Positions 35,028 through 42,803 of a DNA stretch of 51,361 nt are shown here, one piece after another. The stretch comes from Phycisphaerales bacterium. GTDB taxonomy: Bacteria; Planctomycetota; Phycisphaerae; Phycisphaerales; UBA1924. The stretch's first letter is position 1, and each line of letters starts with the position of its first letter. The notes under the pieces were generated by a model. It had not been told where the DNA came from. It did not search any database and worked only from the letters and a program-made list of their open reading frames with translations. The position numbers and the translations under genes are program-made. The stretch is from positions 1 to 51,361 of the forward strand of contig JALWOY010000165.1 of assembly GCA_027083355.1 (NCBI GenBank), written 5' to 3'.

Positions 35028-36230
35028 TCAGACACCCTCGACCCATCTTTCGAGACGGGCGATGCCCTCGTCGAGCACCGGGTCGCTCTTGCAGAACGAG
35101 AAACGGACGAGGTCCCGCCCCGCGCCGGGGCTTTCGCACAGGGCGCTGACCGGGATCGCGGCGACGCCGGCCTCGGTCGTCATCCGTTGGCAGAGCGTCA
35201 CGTCGTCGTCGATGCCCCGCGGCGAAGAGACGGCGGTGTGGTCCGCGGTGATGAAATAACCCGCGTCGGGGAGCGTGGCCCGGAAGCCGATGTGGTTGAG
35301 AACCTCGAAGAGCCGATCACGGCGGACGCGGAGCGTGTCGCGGAGGTTGTCGACCCACGCGAGGCAGCCGGGGTCCCGCATCGCGTCGGCGGCGCCGTAT
35401 TGCAGAGGCCGGGCGACGGTGAAGATGAGGAACTGGTGGGCCGCCTGGACGGCCGCGGTGAGCGGGGGCGGGGCGATGGTCCAACCGATCTTCCAGCCCG
35501 TCATGCTGAACGTCTTGCCGAGGCTGGACATGGCGATGGTGCGGTCGGCCATGCCCTCGTATGACGCGAGCGAGCGGTGGGGTCGGCCCCGGTCGGCGGA
35601 GTAGACGAGGCGTTCGTAGACCTCGTCGGTGATCGCGGTGACGCCGTGTTCGATGCAGAGATCGGCGATGAGGCGCATCTCGTCGTCGGTGTAGATTTTG
35701 CCGGTGGGGTTGTGGGGTGAGTTGACGACGATGGCGCGGGTTTTGTCGGTGAACGCGGCGCGGAGTTCGTCGGGATCGAACACATACCCGTCGCCCTCGA
35801 GCCGGAGCGGGACGAACCGGGGGACGGCGTGGGCCATGGCGATGACGGCGCGGTAGGAGTCGTAGAACGGCTCGAAAAGAATCACCTCGTCGCCCGGCTC
35901 GCACAGCCCGAGCAGCGCCGCGGCGATCGCCTCGGTGCAGCCGGCGGTGACGGTGATCTCGGTTTCGGGGTCGGCCCGGCGACCGCCGGGCTTGGCCCAC
36001 CACGCGCTGATGGCGTCTCGGAACTCGGGCACGCCGGCGAAGGGGGCGTACTGGTTCGGGTGTTCGTGCATCGCCCGGGCGGCGGCGTTCTTCAGGAAGT
36101 CCGGGCCGTCCTCGTCGGGCGAGCCCTGCGAGAGATTTACCGCGTTGTGTTCGAGCGCGAGGCCCGTCATCACGGCGAAGATGCTGGTACCGAACGGGCG
36201 GAGCGACGAGGTGATGAACGGTTCGGGCAT
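35028..36230 (-). CDS. PLP-dependent aminotransferase, class I/II
   Basis: The 400-residue enzyme belongs to the methionine/kynurenine-type aminotransferases (YbdL-like). It shows NLSQGSPDEDGP, VTAGCTEAIAAAL, VNSPHNPTGKIY, TDEVYERLVY and the PLP-lysine region SSLGKTFSMTGWKIGW, and ends RFSFCKSD. It transfers an amino group between an amino acid and a 2-oxo acid in the cytosol. The ATG at 36230 is preferred over a GTG at 36257 because a TACCCT box ends 6 nt before it and the family N-terminus fits. It follows the HutG-like gene on the same strand after 150 nt. Confidence 0.9.
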   Translation of the reverse strand: MPEPFITSSLRPFGTSIFAVMTGLALEHNAVNLSQGSPDEDGPDFLKNAAARAMHEHPNQYAPFAGVPEFRDAISAWWAKPGGRRADPETEITVTAGCTEAIAAALLGLCEPGDEVILFEPFYDSYRAVIAMAHAVPRFVPLRLEGDGYVFDPDELRAAFTDKTRAIVVNSPHNPTGKIYTDDEMRLIADLCIEHGVTAITDEVYERLVYSADRGRPHRSLASYEGMADRTIAMSSLGKTFSMTGWKIGWTIAPPPLTAAVQAAHQFLIFTVARPLQYGAADAMRDPGCLAWVDNLRDTLRVRRDRLFEVLNHIGFRATLPDAGYFITADHTAVSSPRGIDDDVTLCQRMTTEAGVAAIPVSALCESPGAGRDLVRFSFCKSDPVLDEGIARLERWVEGV

Positions 36231-36236
36231 ACCGAC

Positions 36237-36242
36237 AGGGTA
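36237..36242 (-). promoter_or_regulatory. Putative aminotransferase -10 box, leaderless type
   Basis: TACCCT on the minus strand ends exactly 6 nt before the ATG at 36230, the same arrangement as upstream of the FecCD gene at 7515. A weak TTCATG lies 18 nt further upstream. Confidence 0.35.
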
Positions 36243-36380
36243 GAGCGGCTCGGGCACTCACATGAAATAAACGGGCATGCGTCCCCCTCATCCCGGCCCT
36301 ATCTCCGCGCGGGGCGCGGGATGAAAACACACCCGGCTTACGTTCCAGAAAACACGAGGATCATCTGGAATCCGTCCCGG

Positions 36381-37253
36381 TCAGTTTGTCCGTTCGGCAA
36401 AGCCCCTGAAGAACTCGAGCAGGAGCCGCGCCCCCAACCTGGCCGTCCGTCCGGTTTCATCCAGCGGCGGGGAGATCTCCATGAGATCGAAGCACCGCAC
36501 ACGCGGGCACCGACCCGCGGCGTGCGCCCATCGGCAGGCCAGCGCCGACGACCAACCCGCCGGGTTCATCGCGCTGACGCCGGGTGCGAAGGCCTGATCG
36601 ACCACATCCATATCGAAACTGACGAAGATCTCGCCCCTCGGCCATTCTTCGCCCGGGCCGAAGGGGTCCATGCGCCCGCCGTGGCTGGCGAACCACCGCA
36701 TATGTTCGGCGGAGTTCGACAGCGGGTCGAGGCCGTGGACGTGGAGTTCCTTGACGCCGCACTCTTCGACGAGTTTGCGGAACGACATCCCCGAGCCGGT
36801 TTCCTCGCGCACGTCGAGGTGGGCGTCGAAATAGACGCCGACGAGCGGGCCGTCGGCCTTCTGCGCCGCCGCGCGCACAAACGGGTATGTCAGGTCGTGC
36901 CCGCCCCCGATCGCGACGGGCAGCAGCCCCGCGTCGAGCAGATCGGTCGTCGCCTCGGTCACGCGGCGGTGCGTTTCGTCGAGCGTCTCGCCCGGCTTGA
37001 CATCGCCCGCGTCGAACACCGCGGGCAGATCCACCGTGTCGCGGGCCCCATACTTGGCCAAAGCCGCACGCACCGCGTGCGGCCCGAGCGCGGCCCCGGG
37101 CCGGCCCCCGTTGAGCCGAACCCCGGTGTCGTCCGGGAGCCCGATCAGCCCGATCCGGCAGCCTTCGGGGCTGTCGGTGCGGATGGTGCTCGCGAATCTC
37201 GAATCACGCAGGTCGTCGGGCCACGATGGGCGCTGAGTATTGCGGATATTCAT
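36381..37253 (-). CDS. Arginase/agmatinase/formimidoylglutamase-family hydrolase
   Basis: The 290-residue protein is a ureohydrolase with a dinuclear manganese site: GGGHD, DAHLDVR and SFDMDVVD supply the His and Asp ligands. The spacing and the GSGMSFRKLVEE stretch resemble formimidoylglutamase (HutG) more than arginase, so histidine breakdown is a reasonable guess. No hut genes are adjacent. The Gln after SFDMDVVD replaces the common Pro. A near-consensus promoter sits directly before the ATG at 37253, leaving no leader or ribosome site. The aminotransferase gene follows on the same strand. Confidence 0.85.
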   Translation of the reverse strand: MNIRNTQRPSWPDDLRDSRFASTIRTDSPEGCRIGLIGLPDDTGVRLNGGRPGAALGPHAVRAALAKYGARDTVDLPAVFDAGDVKPGETLDETHRRVTEATTDLLDAGLLPVAIGGGHDLTYPFVRAAAQKADGPLVGVYFDAHLDVREETGSGMSFRKLVEECGVKELHVHGLDPLSNSAEHMRWFASHGGRMDPFGPGEEWPRGEIFVSFDMDVVDQAFAPGVSAMNPAGWSSALACRWAHAAGRCPRVRCFDLMEISPPLDETGRTARLGARLLLEFFRGFAERTN

Positions 37254-37259
37254 GTCTGT

Positions 37260-37288
37260 AGTATACCAGATACGGGGGGCGGTGTGAA
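37260..37288 (-). promoter_or_regulatory. Strong promoter directly abutting the HutG-like start codon
   Basis: On the minus strand TTCACA (37283-37288), a 17-nt spacer and TATACT (37260-37265) match five of six consensus bases each, and TGG before the -10 gives an extended -10 (TGnTATACT). The -10 ends exactly 6 nt before the ATG, so the transcript should begin at or next to the A of ATG. Confidence 0.65.
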
Positions 37289-37437
37289 GGGGGGATTTTC
37301 ATCTGAATCTGGAGGTATGGGGACAAGCACCGGCCGACCTCGACGGGCGGTGTTGTTTGTCTGTCCGGTCGAACCCCGGCTGGACTGTCGGCGTAGTCTT
37401 GCGGATTGATCACACACCGATCGGATGGGGGACAACG

Positions 37438-38253
37438 ATGCGCATGTACCGAAGCGGCAACCCGACCTTGCAGGTGTTCGAGAAGCCCCGCTGGGACGAA
37501 CTGGACCCGGCCTCAACGGCCACCCGCGAAATCTCACGGACGATGACCCTCCGTGGCACCGTTATCGCCTCGGCCGTGCTCGTGGCGATCTGTGCGATCT
37601 CCGCCATCCTGTCGTGGCAGGCGATCACCGTGGGCCTGTTCTCGATGCACCTCAGCCCGATGCTGGTGTTGTTCGGCGGCATGCTCGGCGGGCTGGGCGT
37701 GGGCCTCGTGATCTCGTTTGCCCCGAAGACGGCACCGTATCTGTCACCCGTCTACGCCGTGCTCGAGGGTGGTCTGATCGCGGCGTTCAGCCTGATCATC
37801 GCCGAACGCTGGCTGGGCGGCGCCAAAGACCCCGCCGCGCTCGGGACGATCTTCCAGGCCGTCGTGCTCACGTTCACCATCGCCGCGGGCATGCTCATCG
37901 CCTACGGCACCGGGCTAATCCGCGGCGGCAAGGTCTTCACGGCCGTGGCCATGACCGGCGGGCTGGGGCTGATGCTCTATGTCGTGGTGCTCTGGATCGG
38001 CAACGGGATCTTCGGGGCGAATATCCCAAACCTGTACGCCTCGGCGTCGCCGATCGGGATCGGGTTCACGGCGGTCTGCCTGGTGCTGGCGTCGATGTTC
38101 CTCGTGCTCGACTTCCGCATCATCGACGAGGGGGTCCGCCGCGGGGCGCCGAAATACATGGAGTGGTACGGGGCGTTCAGCCTGCTCGTGACGCTCGTGT
38201 GGATCTACATGGAGGTGCTCAGGCTGCTGGCCAAGATGCGGTCGAACGATTGA
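37438..38253 (+). CDS. Bax inhibitor-1/YccA family membrane protein
   Basis: The 271-residue protein has an N-terminal MRMYRSGNPTL segment and about seven membrane spans, matching the BI-1-like (YccA) family, actinobacterial/planctomycete subtype. Typical features are YLSPVYAVLEGGLIAAFSL and the C-terminal FRIIDEGVRRGAPKYMEWYGAF, with conserved acidic residues in the last helices. BI-1 proteins are pH-sensitive calcium leak channels in studied cases; the role here is unproven. The ATG at 37438 has a GATGGGGG upstream. It ends 22 nt before pheS. Confidence 0.88.
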   Translation: MRMYRSGNPTLQVFEKPRWDELDPASTATREISRTMTLRGTVIASAVLVAICAISAILSWQAITVGLFSMHLSPMLVLFGGMLGGLGVGLVISFAPKTAPYLSPVYAVLEGGLIAAFSLIIAERWLGGAKDPAALGTIFQAVVLTFTIAAGMLIAYGTGLIRGGKVFTAVAMTGGLGLMLYVVVLWIGNGIFGANIPNLYASASPIGIGFTAVCLVLASMFLVLDFRIIDEGVRRGAPKYMEWYGAFSLLVTLVWIYMEVLRLLAKMRSND

Positions 38254-38263
38254 CGCGCGTTGC

Positions 38264-38269
38264 TACGAT
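38264..38269 (+). promoter_or_regulatory. Putative pheS -10 box, leaderless type
   Basis: TACGAT ends exactly 6 nt before the GTG at 38276. It overlaps the short gap after the BI-1 gene. No -35 at the right distance is evident. Confidence 0.35.
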
Positions 38270-38275
38270 AGCGGC

Positions 38276-39310
38276 GTGATCGACGACCTGAATCAACTCG
38301 AAGCCGAAGCCCTCGCCACGCTCGCCGACGCCGCCGACCCGGACGCGGTCGAGGCGTGGCGGATCGAATACCTCGGGTCCAAGGGACGCCTCAAGGCCCT
38401 CATGCCCCGCATGAAGGACGTGCCCAAGGACCAGAAGGGGGCGGTCGGCAAGCGGCTCAACGAGGTGAAAAAAGCCCTCGAACAGGCCTTCAAAGACAAG
38501 AAATCGGCATCCGGCGACGCCCCATCGCGGTCCGCGGGGTCGATACTGGATATCACCGAGCCGGGCGTAATCGAGTCTCGCCACCTGGGCCGATCCCACA
38601 TCATCACGCGGGTGATCGAGGAGCTGACCGAGGTGTTCGGGCGGATGGGCTTCGCCGTCGCCGAGGGCCCCGAGCTCGAGGACGACGAGCACAACTTCAT
38701 CAAGCTGAACATCCCCCCCGAGCACCCGGCCCGTGACCCGATCGACAACTTTTATGTGGACGACCCGGCGACGGTGACGACCCCGCGGATGCTCCGCAGC
38801 CAGACCTCGACGGTGCAGATCCGCACGATGGAGGACGCGGTCGCGAAGGGGTGGGGTCCGCCGATCAAGATCGTCAGCCCCGGGCGGGTCTACCGCCCCG
38901 ACACGGTCGACGCGACGCACTCGTTCATGTTCCACCAGCTCGAGGGCCTCTTTATCGACCGCGGCGTGACGATGATCGACCTCAAGACCACGCTCATGCA
39001 GTTCGCCCACGCGTATTTCGGGCCGGACGCCGACATCAGGCTGCGGCCCAGTTTCTTTCCGTTCACCGAGCCTTCCGCCGAGCTGGACATGATGATCGCC
39101 CTCAAGCCGGGCACCGAGCCGGACTGGATCGAACTGGGCGGATGCGGCATGGTCGACCCGGCCGTGCTCGAAAACTGCGGGATCGACCCCGAAGAATGGA
39201 CCGGTTTCGCGTTCGGCTTCGGCATCGAGCGCATCGCGATGGGGCGTTACGGCATCCCCGATATCCGCATGCTGTTCGAGAACGACGTGCGGTTCCTGTC
39301 GCAGTTATAA
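38276..39310 (+). CDS. pheS: Phenylalanine-tRNA ligase alpha subunit
   Basis: The 344-residue protein is the catalytic subunit that charges tRNA-Phe with phenylalanine. It has the N-terminal coiled-coil (residues about 1-90) with EYLGSKGRLKALM. Class II motifs follow: RTMEDAV and RVYRPDTVDATHSFMFHQLEG (motif 2 region), RPSFFPFTEPSAE, and motif 3 FGFGIERIAMGRYGI. It starts with GTG at 38276. The beta subunit gene pheT, usually directly downstream, is absent; a small membrane protein gene follows instead. Confidence 0.96.
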   Translation: MIDDLNQLEAEALATLADAADPDAVEAWRIEYLGSKGRLKALMPRMKDVPKDQKGAVGKRLNEVKKALEQAFKDKKSASGDAPSRSAGSILDITEPGVIESRHLGRSHIITRVIEELTEVFGRMGFAVAEGPELEDDEHNFIKLNIPPEHPARDPIDNFYVDDPATVTTPRMLRSQTSTVQIRTMEDAVAKGWGPPIKIVSPGRVYRPDTVDATHSFMFHQLEGLFIDRGVTMIDLKTTLMQFAHAYFGPDADIRLRPSFFPFTEPSAELDMMIALKPGTEPDWIELGGCGMVDPAVLENCGIDPEEWTGFAFGFGIERIAMGRYGIPDIRMLFENDVRFLSQL

Positions 39311-39384
39311 CGGGGATGCTCGCAATCCCACGCGGCAAACCCCAGTAACACGGTATTGGTCGATCCTGAAGTGGGGTTCCTGCG

Positions 39385-39954
39385 ATGAGTGAACAGAGCG
39401 AAGCCGTCTACCGCCCGCGCCCGGTCTGGCCCAAGGTGATCGGGATTCTGAGCATCGTGTTCGGCCTGCTGGCGGTTCTTTTCGGTGTAGCCGCCGTCGC
39501 CCTGATGCCCGTGTGGGGGGGCATGCTGAAATCACAGCTCAACGGCGCCCCGTTGCCGCCCACGATGCGGCTTTCACCGCTGCTGATCGGGGTCACGGCG
39601 TTCGGGGCTCTGGTGAATCTGCTGCTCGTGGTCGCGGGCTTCGTGTTGATCGCTCGCAAACCCGCGGGTCGGACGCTGCACCTCGCCTACGCGTTGCTGG
39701 GTGTGGCCAGCACGTTCGTCGGGGTGTTGTTTCAGCTGCAGAATCAGGCCGCGTTGCGCTCGTGGGCGTCGAATTACCCGGACAACGAATTCATCCAGCG
39801 GATGGCGGGGTCGAGCCAGGGTACAAGTCAGATCATCGGACTGGTGGCGGGGCTCGCGCTCTCGCTGGCGTGGCCGGTTTTCTGCATCATCTGGTTCGGG
39901 ATGGTCAAGCGCGACCCGGACAGCATGCTCGGGACGGACGACGAGCCGATATGA
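39385..39954 (+). CDS. Small membrane protein of unknown function
   Basis: The 189-residue protein has four predicted membrane helices: WPKVIGILSIVFGLLAVLFG, LLIGVTAFGALVNLLLVVAG, LAYALLGVASTFVGVLF and IIGLVAGLALSLAWPVFCIIW. A soluble stretch lies between helices three and four. I recognise no family. A GTGGGG about 8 nt before the ATG could bind ribosomes. It is convergent with the LpoB-like gene, with only 6 nt between the stops. Confidence 0.78.
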   Translation: MSEQSEAVYRPRPVWPKVIGILSIVFGLLAVLFGVAAVALMPVWGGMLKSQLNGAPLPPTMRLSPLLIGVTAFGALVNLLLVVAGFVLIARKPAGRTLHLAYALLGVASTFVGVLFQLQNQAALRSWASNYPDNEFIQRMAGSSQGTSQIIGLVAGLALSLAWPVFCIIWFGMVKRDPDSMLGTDDEPI

Positions 39955-39960
39955 CCCGGT

Positions 39961-40566
39961 TCAGGGGCCGATCGCGCCGCCGCGGGGGGCGTGCTTGGCG
40001 ATCTCGCGTTCCTCGCTCCAGACCATCAGCCCGGGACGCGGCCCGCGGATCGCGGTGACCTGCATCTGGAGGATGTACTGGAACTGGGTGATGTTGCCCA
40101 CGCTCGCCACGTCCTCGTAGAGCCGGAGCACGATCGTGTAATCCGGCCCGGGGAAGGGTTTGCCCTCGGCGGCGGCCTGCCTGCGGGCGGCCTCGATCGC
40201 GGGGTCGTCCTCGACGTAGGTGTACGCCGTCCCCGAGCGGTTGAGCGCTTCGAGCACCCGGTTGAACAGCCGATGGCGGTCGATGTGCATCGTGCCCCGT
40301 CCGCCCTCGTTGATGAATTTCGAGACGTAGACCACGGGCGGGCCGTTGTCGTCGAACGGGACGAGCCGGCCCGATTCGATCAGGCTGTTGGCGAGTTCGA
40401 CGGCGAACTCTTCGAGATCACGCTGGTTGAGCCGGCGGGTTTCGAGCGTCTGCGTGTCGCCCACGCGGCGGGCCGACGACGGGGGGCGGGTCGGGTCGTA
40501 GGTCGTCTGGCAGCCCGAGGCGAGCAGTACGGCGAGCGGCAGAACGATCTTCGCTGAACGGTTCAT
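39961..40566 (-). CDS. LpoB-like penicillin-binding-protein activator lipoprotein
   Basis: The 201-residue lipoprotein has lipobox LASGC with Cys19. The mature domain matches the LpoB/FlgO-type fold, with LEEFAVELANSLIES, the segment VYVSKFINEGGRGTMHIDRHRL, and QFQYILQMQVTAIR near the C-terminus. In E. coli LpoB activates PBP1b from the outer membrane, so a peptidoglycan role is inferred. AAAGGA lies 7 nt before the ATG at 40566. It is the last gene of a three-lipoprotein set with the YcfL-like and COG3014-like genes. Confidence 0.85.
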   Translation of the reverse strand: MNRSAKIVLPLAVLLASGCQTTYDPTRPPSSARRVGDTQTLETRRLNQRDLEEFAVELANSLIESGRLVPFDDNGPPVVYVSKFINEGGRGTMHIDRHRLFNRVLEALNRSGTAYTYVEDDPAIEAARRQAAAEGKPFPGPDYTIVLRLYEDVASVGNITQFQYILQMQVTAIRGPRPGLMVWSEEREIAKHAPRGGAIGP

Positions 40567-40603
40567 ATCGGTGTCCTTTCGCCAGCGGCCGGCGGCCGGG
40601 CGG

Positions 40604-41020
40604 TTATTGATCCGCCAGGATCTCGAGCCTGAAGTCGTGCGCGTCGTGATTCGGCGCGATGCCCGTGAGCCGGCGCAGCGCGCCGGGGGGGATCGATTCG
40701 TGTACCCACACGCTCGTCGGCGAGCGGATCTCGAGCCCGTCGGGGCCGAACCATGAGTAGCGGTAGCGGAAAGCCTGATGGACGCGCGTCGCGTTGCGGA
40801 TCTCCGCCTCGACGATCCGCAGCCCGCTGTCGGTCTTGCCCTCGATCAGCCCGATCACGGGGACCTGCCGCGCGAACAGCGGATCGGTGATCAGGCGTTC
40901 ATCCTCGATCGGCGTGGGCTTCGCCGCCCGCTCCTTCGGGCCCACCGTGTTCACCGACGCGGGCCCCGCACAACCCGCGGCGGCGAGGCAGAAAGCGAGC
41001 ACGGGAATCATTCTCTTCAT
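40604..41020 (-). CDS. YcfL-like (DUF1425) lipoprotein
   Basis: The 138-residue product has lipobox AAAGC with Cys17. A beta-rich domain containing EAEIRNATRVHQAFRYRYSWFGPDGLEI matches the YcfL/DUF1425 family, in which this region forms an immunoglobulin-like sheet. YcfL genes sit next to lpoB in E. coli and relatives, as here. Its ATG overlaps the stop of the COG3014-like gene (ATGA, 41017-41020), and the LpoB-like gene follows after 37 nt. Function is unknown; partnership with LpoB is inferred. Confidence 0.82.
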   Translation of the reverse strand: MKRMIPVLAFCLAAAGCAGPASVNTVGPKERAAKPTPIEDERLITDPLFARQVPVIGLIEGKTDSGLRIVEAEIRNATRVHQAFRYRYSWFGPDGLEIRSPTSVWVHESIPPGALRRLTGIAPNHDAHDFRLEILADQ

Positions 41021-42453
41021 CGCGGATACTCCCCGCCGAGCACGGCCGTCTCGACGATCAAGGGTACACCGGCCCGGGTTCCTCGGACACATACCAGCAT
41101 ATCCGCCCCCGGCTGCACCGGGACCACGACCCGCTGCCCGTCCGGGGTCGTCAGGACGACCTCGCCCGTGTCGGGGGTCGCCACCCGGGCGTACTGGTAC
41201 TGCTTGGGCAGGCTCGCCCACGAACGCGTGTCCGCCTTGTTCTGCGAATACAGGTACAGACCCGCGGCCAGACGGACCACGGCATTGAGCGTCTCGTCGT
41301 CCTCGGTCGCCTTGTTCAACCCCCACGCCGCGGCGGTCTTGACGGCGGCGGAGAGCACGGCCCGGGTCATCAGCACCGGGAGTTCCTCGCGGAACTCGAT
41401 CGCGACGATCCGGTCCATGTCGGCGACCACGCCCGTGCGCACGAACCCGTCCGGCGTTTCGATGTCGAGTGCGTCGAGGTAATCGTCGTCGAACCGGAGC
41501 ACCGGGAAGCTGACGCCGACATAGTCCACTTCGTCGTTCACGAGGAACAACGGCAGATCGACGCGGAAAGGCTCACGGACCGGGCAGAATCCCGTCGCGA
41601 AGAAAACATGCGTCACGGCCCGGGTCGGCTCGCCGTTTTCGAGAGCCTCGGCGTCGAGCAGGGTCCGTTTCACATCACTATTTTCGGGCACTATCCCTGC
41701 GACGCTCCGAAGCAGGGCGACGGCCCGATCCACGTCCGCCGGGTCTTCGCGAGTACCCAACCGAAAGACCGCGTGAAGCAGCTCGGCGAACGGGTTGACA
41801 TAGCCGCGGTACGGCTCGAATCGCCGGAGTGACGCGAAACGCGCCGCCAGTTCGGGGTCCTGTTCCAACAGTTCGACGCTCCGACCGATGTCGACCCGCC
41901 CCCCGTACGCGGGGCCCGACCGGAGCGACTCGGCCTCGTCGATGCGGGCGACGCGGCTCTGGAGTGTCTGTTGCTGGCGGATGGCCGCCTCGTTGAACGC
42001 CAACCTCGCCCCGGCCATGTCGCCGAGCATGATGCTGTTCAGCCCCCGGTATGTGGGGGCGAGGACACGGTCGGTCGGCTGCCCCCGGTAGGCGACGGAG
42101 AGGGGGTTCGTCGCGGCTGCGAACAACTCCTCGGAGATGCTGGTGCGGGGCCGACGGTCCTGCGCGTCGAACCCGGACTCGGCCCGGAGAAAGGCCCGAC
42201 TGGATGGGGCGTATCGGCCCGTTTCGTGCAGAGCCGTGCCCAGTTCGAGCCAGCCGAGGATCTCGTGCGGGCCCTCGAATCCGTGCTCGGTCCGGGCGGC
42301 TTGCAGAGTCTCGCGGGCCTCGGTGAACCGCCCCTGCCGCATCAACGCCTGCGCGGACCGGATCGACCCACCCCGGCACCCGGCTGCGGCGATGGCGGCG
42401 GTCGCCGCGAGCAGCACGGACAGGGGACGACGGGTTCGGTTCGGGGTCGGCAT
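41017..42453 (-). CDS. COG3014-like helical-repeat lipoprotein
   Basis: The 478-residue lipoprotein has lipobox AAAGC with Cys26. The N-terminal half contains TPR-like helices, including a QGRFTEARETL stretch and the characteristic YRGLNSIMLGDMAGARLAFNEAAIRQ. The C-terminal half is beta-rich, with ADMDRIVAIEFREELPVLMTRAVLSAAVKTAAA and then a final sheet. This layout matches COG3014, a poorly studied family found in proteobacteria beside YcfL and LpoB. It is the first gene of the trio. A TAGTCT on the minus strand 14 nt before the ATG is a possible -10, implying a very short leader. Confidence 0.8.
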   Translation of the reverse strand: MPTPNRTRRPLSVLLAATAAIAAAGCRGGSIRSAQALMRQGRFTEARETLQAARTEHGFEGPHEILGWLELGTALHETGRYAPSSRAFLRAESGFDAQDRRPRTSISEELFAAATNPLSVAYRGQPTDRVLAPTYRGLNSIMLGDMAGARLAFNEAAIRQQQTLQSRVARIDEAESLRSGPAYGGRVDIGRSVELLEQDPELAARFASLRRFEPYRGYVNPFAELLHAVFRLGTREDPADVDRAVALLRSVAGIVPENSDVKRTLLDAEALENGEPTRAVTHVFFATGFCPVREPFRVDLPLFLVNDEVDYVGVSFPVLRFDDDYLDALDIETPDGFVRTGVVADMDRIVAIEFREELPVLMTRAVLSAAVKTAAAWGLNKATEDDETLNAVVRLAAGLYLYSQNKADTRSWASLPKQYQYARVATPDTGEVVLTTPDGQRVVVPVQPGADMLVCVRGTRAGVPLIVETAVLGGEYPR

Positions 42454-42553
42454 GGTGTCTTCGCAAGAGACTACACGGGAATCGGGGCGGGGTTCCACAT
42501 CCGAGGGGTCGGGTGCATATCCTTGCTGCTGCGTGGCGGCGACGCCCGCACAA

Positions 42554-42628
42554 GGCGAGGTAGCTCAGCTGGTCTAGAGCGGTGGATTCATAACCCACAG
42601 GTCGCGAGTTCGAGTCTCGCCCTCGCCA
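42554..42628 (+). tRNA. tRNA-Met (anticodon CAT)
   Basis: The 75-nt sequence folds as a cloverleaf. The acceptor GGCGAGG/CCTCGCC has 7 pairs, the D-stem is GCTC/GAGC, the anticodon loop TTCATAA reads CAT at 42589-42591, the variable loop is AGGTC, and the T-arm is GCGAG-TTCGAGT-CTCGC. The discriminator is A and CCA is not encoded. The first acceptor pair is G-C, so it is not the initiator. The anticodon stem GTGGA/CCCAC has an A-C mismatch next to the loop. A lysidine-modified tRNA-Ile with CAT cannot be excluded. Confidence 0.93.
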
Positions 42629-42717
42629 TTGCCCCAAGCCCCGGAACAGCCCGATCCGGGTCTTCACACTGGTCCACCCCAACCAATCCCGGTCGATCGC
42701 GTCCTGCGGTTTCGGGT

Positions 42718-42751
42718 ATTTGTCCGAATTTGTGCTCGGATTTGTGCTCGG
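42718..42751 (+). repeat. Tandem 12-nt repeat upstream of the EF-hand gene
   Basis: ATTTGTGCTCGG occurs twice in tandem at 42728-42739 and 42740-42751, preceded by a partial copy ATTTGTCCGA at 42718-42727. The array ends 52 nt before the ATG at 42804. It could bind a regulator. Confidence 0.75.
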
Positions 42752-42803
42752 GATGCAAGAATTATTTTTGCCTGCCGTTCTCCCTATCAAAGGGGTGCAT
42801 CGC

